A stretch of 6,206 nt of DNA from positions 1 through 6,206 of the forward strand of contig JAJYDZ010000115.1 in NCBI GenBank assembly GCA_021790415.1, in the 5' to 3' direction. Origin of the DNA: Thermoplasmata archaeon (GTDB taxonomy: Archaea > Thermoplasmatota > Thermoplasmata > Thermoplasmatales > Thermoplasmataceae). Below the pieces are notes generated by a model. That model did not search any database and had not been told where the DNA came from. It was given only the letters and a program-made list of their open reading frames with translations. Shown in pieces: positions 5,149-6,206 of this stretch. Every line of letters starts with the position of its first letter. Positions within the stretch are counted from its first letter, which is position 1. Position numbers and translations under genes: made by a program.

Positions 5149-5156
5149 TAAATATT
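5149..5156 (+). promoter_or_regulatory. TATA-box candidate for the FkbM methyltransferase gene
   Basis: TAAATATT is centred about 31 bases before the ATG at 5184, fitting a transcript with a very short leader. A weak ribosome-binding-like AGGTTGTGAT at 5163-5172 lies in between and would be largely lost from such a transcript. Confidence 0.4.
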
Positions 5157-5183
5157 CATTATAGGTTGTGATCTCACTTACTT

Positions 5184-6044
5184 ATGTTAATTCAAGATAT
5201 TCTTTTTTACGTAAAATCGTTTAGAAATTTTCCCATGGCATTGATTAGACGAATGATTCATTCATACCCGATAGAAGTTTACCTTAGGAAACACGATATT
5301 ACAGTTTCTGTTGAAAATGATAATCAGTTTTATATGGCTGGGTATTTTGGAAACTTTTTACCGCAGACTAGCACTAATTTTGAGATTAACTATCTTCAAG
5401 CTATCAAGGCATTTCTCATAAAGGGAAAAGCTGACAGATCGGTTATTTTCAAACATGCCTTCGATGATGGCGACTTCCCGGGAGTCTTTCTTGCTGAAGA
5501 ATACGCTGACATTTCTGTACTAGACAAAACTGTGATAGATATAGGGGCTTCAATTGGGGATTCTGCATTATATTTCTATATTCAAGGGGCAAAGAAAATA
5601 TATGGTTATGAACCGACCAAACGTGCTTTTGACTTTGCAATGGACAATGTTATAACTAATAACTTATTTGATTCCATTGAATTGGTGAATGCAGCGGTAT
5701 CTAATCGTACATCAATAATTCTGGTCGAGGATAGAAGGAAGATAACAGGAGGGTCTCAATTAAAGGAAAACACCCATGGCAGAGAAGTTGAACTTTATTC
5801 GTTCGTCGACATTGTAAAACGAACAGATGGTGAGAACCTTGTCTTAAAGATGGATTGCGAGGGCTGCGAATATGATATTTTTGCCTCACTTAACGCGGAA
5901 GTGTTGAGGAAATTTGAACAGGTTGTGTTGGAATATCATCATGGCCCCGAAAAGATAGATGAGTTCCTTCGTGATGCAGGTTATAAGTCAAAGTTAATAA
6001 GAAAATCAAATGATGTTGGAATCATAATAGCAAAGAGGATTTAA
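5184..6044 (+). CDS. FkbM-family SAM-dependent methyltransferase
   Basis: A 286-residue class I methyltransferase that moves a methyl group from S-adenosylmethionine, in this family usually to a hydroxyl of a sugar or polyketide. The N-terminal 110 residues include a variable region ending DDGDFPGVFLAEEYADI. SAM motif I is VIDIGASIGDSALYF (117-131), with the acidic residue after the next strand in YGYEPTKRAF (E143). The diagnostic FkbM signature LKMDCEGCEYDIF (221-233) has the K-x-D-x-E-G-x-E core. The final part (VVLEYHHGPEKIDEF and following) fits the family C-terminus. No signal peptide. ATG 5184 is the first possible start after an in-frame TGA at 5169-5171. The gene is a single transcription unit. 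Its base composition matches the GT4 gene, not the IS. The nearby GT4 and membrane glycan-type genes suggest O-methylation of a surface glycan. The family call is firm; the substrate is inferred. Confidence 0.93.
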   Translation: MLIQDILFYVKSFRNFPMALIRRMIHSYPIEVYLRKHDITVSVENDNQFYMAGYFGNFLPQTSTNFEINYLQAIKAFLIKGKADRSVIFKHAFDDGDFPGVFLAEEYADISVLDKTVIDIGASIGDSALYFYIQGAKKIYGYEPTKRAFDFAMDNVITNNLFDSIELVNAAVSNRTSIILVEDRRKITGGSQLKENTHGREVELYSFVDIVKRTDGENLVLKMDCEGCEYDIFASLNAEVLRKFEQVVLEYHHGPEKIDEFLRDAGYKSKLIRKSNDVGIIIAKRI

Positions 6045-6099
6045 CGTAGTTTGACTATTTGTGTTAAATATCAAAATAAAGGATCGAATAATTTCAAGG

Positions 6100-6206
6100 C
6101 TATAGACATTTTCTATTAACCCGCCACTTTGACGCCAACGGATCACCGTACAAATCTTTATTCATGCCTGTTTCATGTATATTATAATGTCCTCCATAAG
6201 GGATTT
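6100..6206 (-). CDS. Possible C-terminal end of a minus-strand gene running off the window
   Basis: On the minus strand one frame is open from the window edge to a TAG at 6100-6102, giving about 34 residues (beginning IPYGGHYNIHETG, with DLYGDPLASKWRV later). The composition is protein-like (Gly, Trp, His, Tyr, Asp) but I do not recognise a family. It would be convergent with the methyltransferase gene. A second minus frame is also open from the edge but stops at 6162. The stretch is too short to decide. The spacer from 6045 to 6099 shows nothing else. Confidence 0.25.
   Translation of the reverse strand, partial: IPYGGHYNIHETGMNKDLYGDPLASKWRVNRKCL

Overview
The window most likely comes from a Thermoplasmata-type archaeon (Thermoplasma, Ferroplasma or Cuniculiplasma-like). 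This is inferred, not proven. The clues are AT-rich host genes, heavy use of ATA and AGA/AGG codons, archaeal-style TATA boxes a short distance from start codons, GGAGG-type ribosome binding sites, and a surface protein domain crowded with N-glycosylation sequons. No rRNA, tRNA or CRISPR array is visible.

Layout. Positions 1-1272 (+) hold the C-terminal part of a multi-pass membrane protein with a large extracytoplasmic domain. It resembles the large archaeal GT-C-like/AftD-like membrane proteins found near glycan genes. Convergent to it, 1399-2490 (-) is a complete GT4-family glycosyltransferase. From about 2491 to 3000 there is no convincing gene, only promoter-like motifs and one 39-codon ORF. 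From 3001 to 4842 the window is a mobile-element scrap yard. It contains the N-terminal third of an IS110-family DEDD recombinase (3001-3360), cut off by a complete IS3-like element whose ends I place at 3361 and 4741 from 41-bp imperfect inverted repeats. A 100-bp segment follows, with a perfect 9-bp hairpin and a second IS-end-like motif at 4841. At 4825-5115 (-) there is a membrane-protein-like ORF remnant that runs into that second end. Positions 5184-6044 (+) encode a complete FkbM-family SAM-dependent methyltransferase. The last 107 bases may hold the end of another minus-strand gene.

How the genes fit together. The GT4 enzyme, the FkbM methyltransferase (a family that often O-methylates sugars) and the GT-C-like membrane protein together suggest an accessory locus for building and decorating surface or secreted glycans, such as N-glycans of the S-layer or exopolysaccharide. 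The genes are not one operon: they alternate in strand, each seems to have its own promoter, and they are separated by insertion sequences. This is typical of a variable surface-glycan island. A G8 tract in the membrane-protein gene is a possible slippage site. I do not see a clearly new biological system. The most useful points are the nested insertion sequences with definable ends, the chimeric IS110 ORF, the possible relic of an IS110 bridge-RNA leader, and the G8 tract.
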